Of a DNA stretch of 64,000 nt, positions 30,785 through 39,363 are shown in pieces. The position numbers and the translations under genes are program-made. The notes below the pieces were generated by a model that saw only the letters and a program-made list of their open reading frames with translations, was not told where the DNA came from and made no database searches. This DNA comes from Persephonella marina EX-H1. GTDB taxonomy: Bacteria; Aquificota; Aquificia; Aquificales; Hydrogenothermaceae. The stretch is taken from positions 1,132,210 to 1,196,209 of the forward strand of contig NC_012440.1 of the NCBI RefSeq assembly GCF_000021565.1. The letters run 5' to 3'. Each line of letters starts with the position of its first letter. Positions within the stretch are counted from its first letter, which is position 1.

Positions 30785-32848
30785 TTACAGCTGATTTTTG
30801 AGTAAACCTTCCAGCTCATCGGCAGGTAAAGGTCTGCAGAAATAAAAACCCTGAACCATATCACACTTAATCTCTTTCAGGTATATAAGCTGTTCTTCAG
30901 TCTCAACACCTTCGGCTATAACTTTATATCCAAAATTTTTAGACAGTTCTACTATAGCTTTTGTTAATATTCTGTCGTCTTTGTCTTCAGGAAGGTCTTT
31001 GATAAAAGATCTATCTATCTTTATGTATGCAACAGGCATTGTTTTAAGATAACTTAATGATGAGTATCCTGTTCCAAAATCGTCAATAGATATCTCTATT
31101 CCGATACTGTTTAAATTTTTCAGGGTCTGAATAACCGTCTCAGGAAATTTCATAGCCTCACTTTCAGTTATCTCAAATTTTAGTGATGAAAAGGTTTTAC
31201 ATTCCTTTGAGATTATACTCTCAACAGTTTTTACAAAATTCTCTTCAAGTATCTGCTGTATATCTATATTCACTGAGATAGTTATATCTTTTATTCCTAA
31301 ACTGTTCCATCTCTTTAACTGTTTACAGACCTCCTCTATCACCCATCTTCCCACTTCTTTTATAAGACCTGTCTCTTCTAAAATAGGTATGAAATCAGAA
31401 GGTGGTATATGTTCACCTTCGGCATTTTTCCATCTAAGAAGTGCTTCAACAGATACAATCTTTTCTGTATTTATGTCGTATATAGGCTGGTATACAAGAT
31501 AGAACTCTTTCTTTTCCAGTGCATGTTTCATAAGATTTGTAAGTTTGATTCTCTTTTCTTCTTTGATCTTGATCTGGTCGTTAAAGATGATAAACATATT
31601 CTTTCCCTGCTTTTTACCGTAGTAAAGGGCGATATCACTCTCTTTTAGAAGTTTGTAAAAATCACCTCTTTTACCTTCATGGATAGAAACACCGGCTGTG
31701 ACAGATATATCAATAATATTGTTTTTCAGTTTGTATGATGAGCTTAAAACTCTCATCCATTTATCTAAAAGGCTATTAATATCTAACCTGCCTCTATCCT
31801 GTATAAATATGAGAAACTCATCTCCCCCCAGTCTCCCAACAATCCCTTCCTTTACGGTATTTTTTAATCTTTTTGCGAATATTCTCAGAACGAGATCACC
31901 AACATTATGACCGAAGGTGTCATTAATCTCCTTAAAGTTGTCTATATCCATGAATATCAGAATGTTTTTTGCATCTTCCGGTGAGTTTTTTAACATCTCC
32001 TTAATCTGGTTTTCAAGGGCAAATCTGTTGAAAATTCCTGTCAGATAATCATACCTTATAAATCTTTTTAATCTTTTCACAAGGTTGTCTATAACCCTTG
32101 CTATGACGGCGAACTCATCGTTCCCGTAAAGTCTTACATTAACATCTAAATTTCCTCTGCTTATCTCCTGGACAGAGTTAAACAGCCTTTCTATTCTTTC
32201 ACCTATAAGCTTGCTAAAGAAAAGGTATATAATTCCAAGAAGAATAAGCATTACACCAGATTCACTTAAAAGCTGGGAGATGATATCCTTCCTGTGTTCC
32301 TCTTTCATTCCTTTCAGATCGTAGATCATAAAGAGAAAACCGATATTTGATGGCCTTATCTTTTTTTCTTTTGGAAATAAAACTGGAGATATTGCTATTA
32401 TCTTATTTCTGTCAGGTGAGATAAAACATCTCATCTTAGGTTTTTTCCTGAGATGATCAATAAATGAGAGATCATTTAAGGATTTTCCTATAACTTTTTT
32501 AATAACAGATCTAAACTCCTCACCTCTGAACTTCTTTTTTGATGATACGAGTATCTTGCCTTCAGGATCTGATATAAATATCTCATCAAAAAACTGGTCT
32601 GCCGAGATATCTGCTATCCTTCTTTCTATAAAAGAGACATCTTTTTTATTTATGAAATACTCAGATAACTCCTGAAGTCTTCCTGCTAAATTACACACCC
32701 TCTTTTTGTGATCCTGTTCTATCTGTCTGTAGGCATGTTTTTTCTCAAAGTAACCTTCAAATAGAGAGACAACAAGAAAAACTAAAAAAAGAACAAGTGG
32801 AAAGGCGATTCTTATCGGAAATAAAACAAAAACCCTTTCTAAAAACAT
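30785..32848 (-). CDS. Membrane GGDEF-EAL cyclic-di-GMP protein
   Basis: 687 residues. Membrane segments at about 11-30 and 197-214 enclose a periplasmic sensor region (about 31-196); then HAMP (about 215-265), GGDEF (signature GGDEF at 341-345) and EAL (EALLRW at 468-473, DDFGTGYSSL further on). Both catalytic signatures are intact, so it could make and break cyclic-di-GMP; the RxxD inhibitory site is not seen ahead of GGDEF. Its ATG shares one base with the stop of the upstream substrate-binding lipoprotein (TAATG), so that protein is probably its periplasmic sensor. Confidence 0.93.
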   Translation of the reverse strand: MFLERVFVLFPIRIAFPLVLFLVFLVVSLFEGYFEKKHAYRQIEQDHKKRVCNLAGRLQELSEYFINKKDVSFIERRIADISADQFFDEIFISDPEGKILVSSKKKFRGEEFRSVIKKVIGKSLNDLSFIDHLRKKPKMRCFISPDRNKIIAISPVLFPKEKKIRPSNIGFLFMIYDLKGMKEEHRKDIISQLLSESGVMLILLGIIYLFFSKLIGERIERLFNSVQEISRGNLDVNVRLYGNDEFAVIARVIDNLVKRLKRFIRYDYLTGIFNRFALENQIKEMLKNSPEDAKNILIFMDIDNFKEINDTFGHNVGDLVLRIFAKRLKNTVKEGIVGRLGGDEFLIFIQDRGRLDINSLLDKWMRVLSSSYKLKNNIIDISVTAGVSIHEGKRGDFYKLLKESDIALYYGKKQGKNMFIIFNDQIKIKEEKRIKLTNLMKHALEKKEFYLVYQPIYDINTEKIVSVEALLRWKNAEGEHIPPSDFIPILEETGLIKEVGRWVIEEVCKQLKRWNSLGIKDITISVNIDIQQILEENFVKTVESIISKECKTFSSLKFEITESEAMKFPETVIQTLKNLNSIGIEISIDDFGTGYSSLSYLKTMPVAYIKIDRSFIKDLPEDKDDRILTKAIVELSKNFGYKVIAEGVETEEQLIYLKEIKCDMVQGFYFCRPLPADELEGLLKNQL

Positions 32849-33801
32849 TATTTATCCTCTATAAATCTGCCGTTGAAAAGGGAATCTATATTTATAAACC
32901 CTTCGCCTATAAGTTCGTTAGTTCTCATTACAGTCAATAATTTATAGGCAACCTGTCTGAGTTCAGGATTTTTTCTATCTATTAAAGTTAGATTTTCCTT
33001 AATATCCGGGATTTTTATCCCGTTAAAGGCATTTTTTAACTGTTCTGGTGTTAGACCTTCCCTTTTCGCCATAACAGTTATAGCTTTATCGGGATTTCCT
33101 TCCCAGAATTTAAGGGCCTTAAACCAGCCTTTCACAACTTCCTGAACAACATCAGGATATTTTTTAATATATACTTCCTCAACAACAAGAACATCAACTA
33201 TCTCGTTAGGTATCTGTGAACTGTCAAAGATAATTCTTCCACCTCTTCTCAGCAGTTTGCTTTTAACAGGTTCAAATGTGACTACAGCATCAACCTTGTT
33301 TTTAATAAAAGCTCTGTAATGTTCATCTATCTCTAAAGGAACTATTTTTATATCTCTGTATGTAAGACCTGCTCTTTCCAGTGCTCTTGATAGCATATAA
33401 GCACCTAAGGCAGAGTTTTCAACTCCTATCCTTTTTCCTTTCAGATCTTTCAACCCCCTTATATAGGGTTTTGCAATAATAACATCTGCACCATTTGAGA
33501 CATCAAGGACAAGAATTATCTCAGGGTTAAAACCATAGCTTCTCAGGAGTAAGACCTCATCAAGTGTCAGTGCTGCCCCGTTTATTATCCCGTTTCTGTA
33601 GGCTCTTAAAACCTGTGATGCAGATGAGTACTCAACAAGATGAATATTTTTATTACGGAAAAAACCTAACTCCCTTGCAAGGTATAAAGGCTCGTATCCG
33701 GGCCACAGGTTTGTACCTATTTTCAGGTATTCTGGATCTTCTTTACTGCATCCCTGAATTAGGATGAAAATAAAAATTATTGGAATTACAGCTCTTTTCA
33801 T
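32848..33801 (-). CDS. Substrate-binding lipoprotein (NMT1/SsuA type)
   Basis: 317 residues. Signal peptide with lipobox LIQGC, lipidated Cys 18. The mature part matches periplasmic binding proteins of the NMT1/thiamine-precursor and alkanesulfonate group: LKIGTNLWPGYEPLYLARELGFF, the LDVSNGADVIIAK and LKGKRIGVENSALGAYMLSRAL segments. No ABC ATPase or permease gene is near; the next gene, coupled by one base, is a membrane GGDEF-EAL protein. I infer a ligand-sensing role for cyclic-di-GMP signalling rather than transport. Ligand unknown. Confidence 0.83.
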   Translation of the reverse strand: MKRAVIPIIFIFILIQGCSKEDPEYLKIGTNLWPGYEPLYLARELGFFRNKNIHLVEYSSASQVLRAYRNGIINGAALTLDEVLLLRSYGFNPEIILVLDVSNGADVIIAKPYIRGLKDLKGKRIGVENSALGAYMLSRALERAGLTYRDIKIVPLEIDEHYRAFIKNKVDAVVTFEPVKSKLLRRGGRIIFDSSQIPNEIVDVLVVEEVYIKKYPDVVQEVVKGWFKALKFWEGNPDKAITVMAKREGLTPEQLKNAFNGIKIPDIKENLTLIDRKNPELRQVAYKLLTVMRTNELIGEGFINIDSLFNGRFIEDK

Positions 33802-33866
33802 AACAGTCCATTTTAATAATAAGTATGCTTTTATAATAAATATTATTATTATTTATTAGATATAAA

Positions 33867-34202
33867 TCAACTGAAGGTTTTTTTAACGATATTCAGTCTG
33901 TTTAACATCTTGTCTTTTTCCTTTTCCTCTTCAAAAAATTTAAGGATCTCCTCATCACTGACGTTTATACTATTTAAGCTCTGCCCTTTTATCTTTTCTG
34001 TCACAAAGTCTGCTATAGCCATAAGTTTTTTACATCTTTTAGATGAGCTGAACTTTGCATCTTTTATTTTTCCGTCTTCTTCCAGTATGTATATCTCAAC
34101 TCTGTGAGCTCCTTCTTTAGCCGATCCTAATATTTCATATCCTTCAGGCTTTTCCTCTGCAAAGTTCTTTAAACCCTTTTTGTGGTATTCAGATACTTTC
34201 AT
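33867..34202 (-). CDS. Cysteine-poor IscU/NifU-N-like protein
   Basis: 111 residues. GKIKDAKFSSSKRCKKLMAI and FVTEKIKGQSL follow the IscU pattern 'G-x-IxDakFk-x-x-GC-x-x-x-iA ... TE-x-ikGks'. Only the second of the three cluster-binding Cys is kept (in SKRCKKL); the first and third are absent, so it cannot be a standard iron-sulfur scaffold. The C-terminal third is lysine/glutamate-rich. Single gene, with AAGGAGAAG ahead of ATG 34202. The name rests on pattern similarity only. Confidence 0.55.
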   Translation of the reverse strand: MKVSEYHKKGLKNFAEEKPEGYEILGSAKEGAHRVEIYILEEDGKIKDAKFSSSKRCKKLMAIADFVTEKIKGQSLNSINVSDEEILKFFEEEKEKDKMLNRLNIVKKTFS

Positions 34203-34238
34203 CTTACTTCTCCTTTTTATTTTATTTTCGGACGGGAG

Positions 34239-34266
34239 TTGACGAACTGACAGTTAAATATTAGAT
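34239..34266 (+). promoter_or_regulatory. Candidate promoter for a structured RNA
   Basis: TTGACG (34239-34244) and TTAGAT (34261-34266) are 16 bases apart on the plus strand. The start would fall about 34273, the first base before the three-way junction. The -10 match is moderate; the coincidence with the RNA 5' end is the main support. Confidence 0.4.
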
Positions 34267-34273
34267 TTTTATC

Positions 34274-34335
34274 GCAGGTGCTGAGGGTGTACACCCGCGC
34301 TCCTGGACGGCATACCGTCCTTGTACAGCACCTGC
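34274..34335 (+). ncRNA. Candidate structured RNA: GC-rich three-way junction
   Basis: GCAGGTGCTG (34274-34283) pairs perfectly with CAGCACCTGC (34326-34335). Inside are two hairpins: GGGT-GTAC-ACCC (34285-34296) and GGACGG-CATA-CCGTCC (34305-34320), joined by A, GCGCTCCT and TTGTA. All three helices are perfect. By hand count 40 of 62 bases are G or C, in a neighbourhood near one third GC; in AT-rich thermophiles such islands typically mark structured RNA. Strand is uncertain: plus-strand has a promoter match; on the minus strand it would be the 3' end of birA or the leader of the IscU-like gene. It fits no riboswitch or ribozyme class I know. Confidence 0.5.
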
Positions 34336-34337
34336 AT

Positions 34338-35279
34338 TTATATCTTTCTTACAGATATATCTCCAGAGTATACCGTTAAAACTCCTTTTTCTGTCAGTAC
34401 TTTTAGCCCTCCAGACCTGTCAAGACCTATCAGTCTTCCTTCAATACCCTCATCTAATATACGGATGTTCTCTCCTTTCCATAAGAGATCTTTTTCTATC
34501 TCATCTGTAAGATCAAGACTGCTGAATTTATCAAGACTTTTTTCAATTGTTTCCAGTACTCTGCAAAATAACTCTTTTCTGCAGAATGTTTTACCTTCCT
34601 CAATCTTTAATGATGTTGCTGTATCTTTTATATCACCGAACTCTTCAGGCTCGTTGTTTATATTTATACCTATACCTGCTATGATCCTGTTTATCTCATT
34701 TCCTTCAATCTCTGTTTCAATAAGGAATCCTGCAAACTTCCTGTTATTTATGTAAAGATCGTTAGGCCATTTTATCTTTATCTGGTTTTCTAAATAATCT
34801 TTAATGGCTTCTTTTACAGCGTAGGGAAAAAGAAGTGAGAGCTTCATAAGATCATTCAGAGGGTAATTTCTTTTTATAACTATTGAGAAATACAGTCCCT
34901 TTCCTTTAGACGATATCCATCTTCTCCCTTTTCTTCCTTTTCCTTTTGTCTGATTCTCTGCAAGTACTACAGTTCCATCAGGAAGATCATTTGATTTTGC
35001 GTACATGTTTGTTGAGTCAATCTGGTCAAAAAATATGTAATTTTTTCCTATATACCCAGTTTTTAATGCTCTTTTTATCTCAACTGGGAGAAGATAGGGG
35101 GTTCTCTCAATCAGCCTGTAACCTTCGGAGCTGTGTTTTATTCTGTATCCAAGATCTTCCAGTTTTTTGATCCTTTTCCAGACGGCAACCCTTGAGATTC
35201 CCGTTAATTTTGAAAGTTTTTCTCCAGATACGGTTTTGTCTTCTATCTGTTCCAAAATTATCTGATCTGTTCTGTCCAT
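34338..35279 (-). CDS. birA: Biotin-protein ligase with N-terminal helix-turn-helix
   Basis: Attaches biotin to carboxylase carrier domains; the DNA-binding domain suggests it also represses biotin genes. 313 residues. Helix-turn-helix at about 15-60 (SGEKLSKLTGISRVAVWKRIKKL), then the ligase domain with DSTNMYAK, the biotin-binding GKGRKGRRW at about 113-121, KWPNDLY and GIGININN. C-terminal SH3-like domain is present. The stop lies 2 bases from the structured element. Divergent from trpD2. Confidence 0.94.
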   Translation of the reverse strand: MDRTDQIILEQIEDKTVSGEKLSKLTGISRVAVWKRIKKLEDLGYRIKHSSEGYRLIERTPYLLPVEIKRALKTGYIGKNYIFFDQIDSTNMYAKSNDLPDGTVVLAENQTKGKGRKGRRWISSKGKGLYFSIVIKRNYPLNDLMKLSLLFPYAVKEAIKDYLENQIKIKWPNDLYINNRKFAGFLIETEIEGNEINRIIAGIGININNEPEEFGDIKDTATSLKIEEGKTFCRKELFCRVLETIEKSLDKFSSLDLTDEIEKDLLWKGENIRILDEGIEGRLIGLDRSGGLKVLTEKGVLTVYSGDISVRKI

Positions 35280-35357
35280 AGGTATATTTTACCATCTGGT
35301 TATAATTTAATTGTTATAAAATATAAACCTGTAGAAAGCATACAAAAGGAGGTTTTA

Positions 35358-36359
35358 ATGATAGAGTATCTGAAGATAATCGGGATAGGAAAGAAAGGTG
35401 CGAAGGATCTTACTTTAAATCAGGCTTATGAAGCTGAAAAGATGATACTTGACGGCAGAGCTACAGACATCCAGACAGGAGCTTTCTGGTCTGTTATCAG
35501 ATATAAATATGCATCAATTGAGGAGCTTAAAGGTTTTTTAAAGGCGAATATGGAGAACAACGATTTTATAGAAACAGGAATAAAGCCACTGGATATAGCT
35601 ATAAATTATGATGGTAAAAACAGAACAGTCCATATACTTCCTGCTTCCATATTTATAGCTTCTGGGGCTGGTGCTTACATATCAGGACATGGATCTGAGG
35701 ATGTCCCTGCGAAATACGGTATCCCATACCACAAAATACTTGAGTTTATGGGGTGTAAAACCCCTGAAAATAAAGATACAGTACTAAAAACACTTGAAAA
35801 TGCAGGCTTTGGCTTTTACCATCAGAGATTATTCAATAAAAAGCTTTACAGTATCCTTCCAAAAAGAAGGGAGTTTGGACTTAGAACTTACCACAATACG
35901 ATAGAGAGGATGTTAAACCCATTCAGGACAGATAAGGTTATCACAGGTGTTTCACACCCACCTTACATATTCAAATATTTTGAGATTGGAAGGTTTGCAG
36001 GTTTTAAAAGGATTACTGCTTTCAAAAGTCTTGAAGGTGGTGTTGAACCATTCCCAAACCATGAGACAAAGATATCATTAAATGATAAAAGTATCGTTGT
36101 ATATCCTGAAGGTATAGTTAAAGAGTTTATACTGAGAAAGATACCACCTGAAGAGAACGCAAAGATATGTTTATCAATACTGAAAAATGAGGACAGAAAG
36201 TATACAAATTTTGCATTGCTGACCTCAGGTATACTGCTGATGGCTTACGGAATTACTGAAAATTTAGATGAGGCTGTATCATTATCTGAAGAGAGTTTAA
36301 GATCAGGAAAGGCTTACGAGAAATTTAAGATATACGCCCAGATAACAGGGGAAGGTTAA
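35358..36359 (+). CDS. TrpD2-like glycosyltransferase family 3 protein
   Basis: 333 residues. Fold pattern of anthranilate phosphoribosyltransferase: helical N-terminal domain (LTLNQAYEAEKMILDGRATDIQTGAFW) then the phosphoribosyl-binding part. The usual GTGGD motif is replaced (FIASGAGAYISGHGSED), and the NRAISS-GSADVLE stretch reads GHGSEDVPAKYGIPYHKILE. This matches the TrpD2/YbiB group, which lacks the synthetic activity and binds nucleic acid in studied members. So it is unlikely to be the tryptophan enzyme. ATG start after AAAGGAGG; promoter region shared with birA. Confidence 0.72.
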   Translation: MIEYLKIIGIGKKGAKDLTLNQAYEAEKMILDGRATDIQTGAFWSVIRYKYASIEELKGFLKANMENNDFIETGIKPLDIAINYDGKNRTVHILPASIFIASGAGAYISGHGSEDVPAKYGIPYHKILEFMGCKTPENKDTVLKTLENAGFGFYHQRLFNKKLYSILPKRREFGLRTYHNTIERMLNPFRTDKVITGVSHPPYIFKYFEIGRFAGFKRITAFKSLEGGVEPFPNHETKISLNDKSIVVYPEGIVKEFILRKIPPEENAKICLSILKNEDRKYTNFALLTSGILLMAYGITENLDEAVSLSEESLRSGKAYEKFKIYAQITGEG

Positions 36360-36370
36360 GACCTTCCCTT
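36349..36370. terminator. Shared bidirectional terminator hairpin
   Basis: GGGAAGGT (36349-36356) pairs with ACCTTCCC (36361-36368) around TAAG. It includes the trpD2 stop codon and touches the lepA stop, so the two convergent genes share it. T-tracts on either side are short. Confidence 0.6.
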
Positions 36371-38172
36371 TACTCTGCTTTTAGAATACTGAGAAATGCC
36401 TCCTGAGGAAGTTCCACCTTTCCAAGCTGTTTCATTCTCTTCTTACCCTTTTTCTGTTTCTCAAGAAGCTTTTTCTTCCTTGTTATATCTCCACCGTAAC
36501 ATTTTGCGAGAACATCTTTTCTCAGTGGTGCTACCCTCGCAGATGCTACAACCTTTGATCCTATAACAGCCTGAATCCTTACCTCAAAGAGCTGTCTTGG
36601 TATTACCTCTCTCATCTTGTCAACAATATTTCTTCCCACCCTGTAGGCTTTATCTCTGTGGACAATGAATGAGAGGGCATCAACGATCTCACCATTTATC
36701 TTTATATCCATCTTAACAAGATAACCGGGTCTGTAATCTTTAAACTCATAATCAAATGATGCATATCCCCTTGTTGCTGTTTTAAGCTTGTCGTGGAAAT
36801 CAAACAGAACTTCAGCCATTGGTATGTCGTATCTGAGGAGAACCGTTTTTTTGTCTATGTACTCAAAAGATCTCTGTATTCCTCTCTTATCCTGAACAAG
36901 CTGCATTATTGCCCCTACATAATCGTTAGGGGTGATAATGTTTGCTTCTATATAAGGCTCAAGTATCTTATCTATCTGTGAAGGATCTGGCATCTGTGAT
37001 GGGTTTCTTACCTCAAGCTCTTCTCCCTTCTTTGTGATCACTTTGTATATAACGTTTGGAGCTGTTGTTATAAGCTCTATATCGTACTCTCTCTCAAGTC
37101 TTTCCTGAACGATCTCCATATGGAGAAGTCCTAAAAATCCGCATCTGAAACCAAGACCAAGTGCTGGAGAGCTTTCCATCTCGTATGTTATGGCTGCATC
37201 ATTTATTGAGTATTTCTCAAGGGCATCCCTCAGATCCTCAAACAGAGTTGAACCTGTTGGGTAGAGCCCTGCATAGACCATAGGTTTTGCCGGTCTAAAA
37301 CCGGGAACAGGCTGATCTGTAGGATTTTTTGCATCTGTGATCGTATCACCTATCCTGATATCTCTAACATCTTTTATAGCAGCTGCAATATAGCCAACAT
37401 CACCGGCTCTCAGGCTATCAAGCTGTGTCATCTGAGGTGTCTGTGCACCAACCTCTGTAACCTCAAACTCTTTACCTGTTGACATAAGTTTTATCTTTGT
37501 ACCTTTTTTAACCTCTCCATCAAATATCCTTACAAAAGCAACGGCCCCTCTGTAAGGATCGTAGTAGGAATCAAATATTAAAGCTTTTAAAGGCTTATCT
37601 TCCTCACCTTCTGGTGGGGGAATTTTGTTTACTATAGCTTCAAGTATGTCCTGTATTCCTATACCGGCTTTTCCAGATGCGAGGATAGCCTCGTCGGGAT
37701 CAAGTCCGAGAACATCAGCTATCTGTTCCTTTATCCTCTCAACATCTGCAGATGGAAGATCTATCTTGTTTATTACAGGTATGATCTCAAGATCCTGCTC
37801 TAATGCCTGCCAGAATGTGGCTATCGTCTGGGCTTCAATACCCTGTGTCGCATCAATAAGCAGTAGAGCCCCCTCACATGCTGTTAATGATCTTGAAACC
37901 TCGTAACCAAAATCAACGTGTCCCGGTGTGTCTATCAGGTGGAGTGTGTACTCCTGTCCATCTTTTGCTTTGTAGTTAAGCCTTACAGCCTGAAGCTTTA
38001 TGGTGATTCCCCTTTCCCTTTCTATATCAAGTGTGTCTAAAAGCTGATCCTTCTTTTCCCTCTCCTCAACAGCTCCTGTAAACTCCATAAGTCTGTCTGC
38101 AAGTGTTGATTTTCCGTGGTCTACGTGTGCTATTATTGAGAAGTTCCTTATATGTTCCATTCTTCTGCTCAT
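36370..38172 (-). CDS. lepA: Elongation factor 4 (back-translocase)
   Basis: Ribosome-bound GTPase acting on stalled or mistranslocated ribosomes and in initiation. 600 residues, standard. P-loop AHVDHGKST at 15-23, [22 protein letters not shown], and the LepA-specific C-terminal domain ([22 protein letters not shown] split by short motifs) are all present. ATG 38172 after GAGGTAATGT. A TATAAT-like box lies about 40 bases ahead on the minus strand. Confidence 0.97.
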   Translation of the reverse strand: MSRRMEHIRNFSIIAHVDHGKSTLADRLMEFTGAVEEREKKDQLLDTLDIERERGITIKLQAVRLNYKAKDGQEYTLHLIDTPGHVDFGYEVSRSLTACEGALLLIDATQGIEAQTIATFWQALEQDLEIIPVINKIDLPSADVERIKEQIADVLGLDPDEAILASGKAGIGIQDILEAIVNKIPPPEGEEDKPLKALIFDSYYDPYRGAVAFVRIFDGEVKKGTKIKLMSTGKEFEVTEVGAQTPQMTQLDSLRAGDVGYIAAAIKDVRDIRIGDTITDAKNPTDQPVPGFRPAKPMVYAGLYPTGSTLFEDLRDALEKYSINDAAITYEMESSPALGLGFRCGFLGLLHMEIVQERLEREYDIELITTAPNVIYKVITKKGEELEVRNPSQMPDPSQIDKILEPYIEANIITPNDYVGAIMQLVQDKRGIQRSFEYIDKKTVLLRYDIPMAEVLFDFHDKLKTATRGYASFDYEFKDYRPGYLVKMDIKINGEIVDALSFIVHRDKAYRVGRNIVDKMREVIPRQLFEVRIQAVIGSKVVASARVAPLRKDVLAKCYGGDITRKKKLLEKQKKGKKRMKQLGKVELPQEAFLSILKAE

Positions 38173-38233
38173 ACATTACCTCATAAAAAAGTTTTTAGAA
38201 GATAAAATTATAATATTTTTAGGGTTTTACATA

Positions 38234-38719
38234 CTAATTTAGGATCTTTTTAGATTTCTCAAGTGCTTCATCTAGATACTTTCTGAAGTTTTCCTCAGTT
38301 ACAGCTCCGTATATTGTTACAAGTTTTTTTCCTTCTGGAGTGATTATGTATGTTGTTGGTGTTCCCGGAACGGGAAATCTGACAAAGTTCTGTTTATGAT
38401 TTGGATATATCGGAAATACAGGATCTGAGAGATCTCCTTTATCAGAATCTATCACCATAGCGATTATCTGGAATCTGTCCCTGTACTTTTTTTCCTGAAT
38501 AACCTTTTTCATAACAGGTATCTCTTCCATACAGGCAGAACATGAGTAAGCCATAAAGTTAAGGACTATGAGTTTATCTTCAGGGAGTGGAACGGGATTT
38601 CCATCTTTATCAACAAGAGTATATCTGTGGAGATCCCTGTTATTTTCATGATCTTTCTTTTCACAGGAAAGTATAAAAAAAGGTAAAACTATCAGAAAGA
38701 AAAAGATTTTTCTCATCAT
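38234..38719 (-). CDS. TlpA/ResA-like thioredoxin-fold lipoprotein
   Basis: 161 residues. Lipobox FILSC with Cys 19; thioredoxin fold with redox motif CSAC in MAYSCSACMEE, and cis-proline region VPGTPTTYII. Proteins of this type reduce disulphides in the periplasm, often for cytochrome c maturation; here the active-site dipeptide Ser-Ala is unusual. Two tandem ATG codons (38719, 38716) overlap the stop of the upstream gene (TGATG). The partner is inferred, not shown. Confidence 0.82.
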   Translation of the reverse strand: MMRKIFFFLIVLPFFILSCEKKDHENNRDLHRYTLVDKDGNPVPLPEDKLIVLNFMAYSCSACMEEIPVMKKVIQEKKYRDRFQIIAMVIDSDKGDLSDPVFPIYPNHKQNFVRFPVPGTPTTYIITPEGKKLVTIYGAVTEENFRKYLDEALEKSKKILN

Positions 38720-39093
38720 ACCTTTTCCTGAACCCTGATGACCTTTCCAAAAAGTTCCAGAGATTCTATCACATCTTTTGGAACTCTTGTTGTTCTTTCA
38801 TCTCTCCCATCTCGCAGAACAACTCTGTCTTCCTCTTCACCAAGATATTTAAATAAACCCCACTGTCCTTTCTCCCTGAATAAGACTATATCTCCTTCAG
38901 ATGGTACCAGTGGTGGTATCTTCCCTATAAGGGTCCAGACATTTCTGATCTTAACCCAGAATGTGTTTTCCTTGAAATCCTCCACCATCTCAACGAGTAC
39001 AAGAGGGGTTTCAACATCAGGAAGTTTATCCATCGTGTTCTCATCAATAAGCTCATAAGCCTTTAAAAAAACTGTAGGCATAAGTCTTTCCAT
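38716..39093 (-). CDS. S24/LexA-fold-like protein without catalytic Ser
   Basis: 125 residues. The C-terminal half (VPSEGDIVLFREKGQWGLFKYL ... VVLRDGRDE ... LFGKVIRVQEK) follows the S24 peptidase layout: 'GD-x-V' strand, a Lys in the 'K-x-L' position, then a final strand ending G-x-V. The place of the catalytic GDSM reads IRNVW, so no serine nucleophile. I infer a non-proteolytic member. It lies in a tight operon between an 86-residue helical protein and a TlpA-like lipoprotein. The ribosome site GAGGAG is formed by the last codons of the upstream gene. Confidence 0.5.
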   Translation of the reverse strand: MERLMPTVFLKAYELIDENTMDKLPDVETPLVLVEMVEDFKENTFWVKIRNVWTLIGKIPPLVPSEGDIVLFREKGQWGLFKYLGEEEDRVVLRDGRDERTTRVPKDVIESLELFGKVIRVQEKV

Positions 39094-39354
39094 TTACTCC
39101 TCACACCTATGGGCTTTTTTTAATGGAAAAAGTGCATTTCTTGTCTGTTCCTTCAGGATATTTATGGACTGTGCTGTCATAAAAAATGCATGTTCCAGAT
39201 TTATTAATGCAGACTGAAGATCTTTGTTATCTGTAGAATATCTTAGTTCTCTAACCATTCTATGAAGCTCATCTAGATTAGTCCCAAGCTCATATGCTAA
39301 TGTAAAGGTTTTCATCACTATCTCATCAACCTTTTGTTTTTCTTCTTTTGTCAT
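39094..39354 (-). CDS. Small helical protein, unknown
   Basis: 86 residues, not recognised. Predicted as three amphipathic helices (EKQKVDEIVMKTFTLAYEL; DELHRMVRELRY; DLQSALINLEHAFFMTAQSI) with a basic, His/Cys-containing tail (KKAHRCEE). No membrane segment. The stop directly abuts the next ATG (TAAATG), and the cupin gene lies 9 bases downstream on the coding side of the run, so it belongs to the lolA-to-tlpA gene string. It may be a four-helix-type partner protein; no function assigned. Confidence 0.65.
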   Translation of the reverse strand: MTKEEKQKVDEIVMKTFTLAYELGTNLDELHRMVRELRYSTDNKDLQSALINLEHAFFMTAQSINILKEQTRNALFPLKKAHRCEE

Positions 39355-39363
39355 AACTTCCTC

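Noticed and set aside
34274-34335. Known riboswitch or ribozyme, tRNA or integron attC site
   Set aside because: No TPP, purine, guanidine, glutamine or cobalamin core; no hammerhead CUGAUGA/GAAA; no tRNA T-loop or anticodon pattern; no RYYYAAC/GTTRRRY ends. Left as an unclassified structure.
34274-34335. Simple terminator of birA
   Set aside because: On the minus strand the structure is followed by GATAAAAATC, not a T-run, and a three-way junction is more than a terminator needs.
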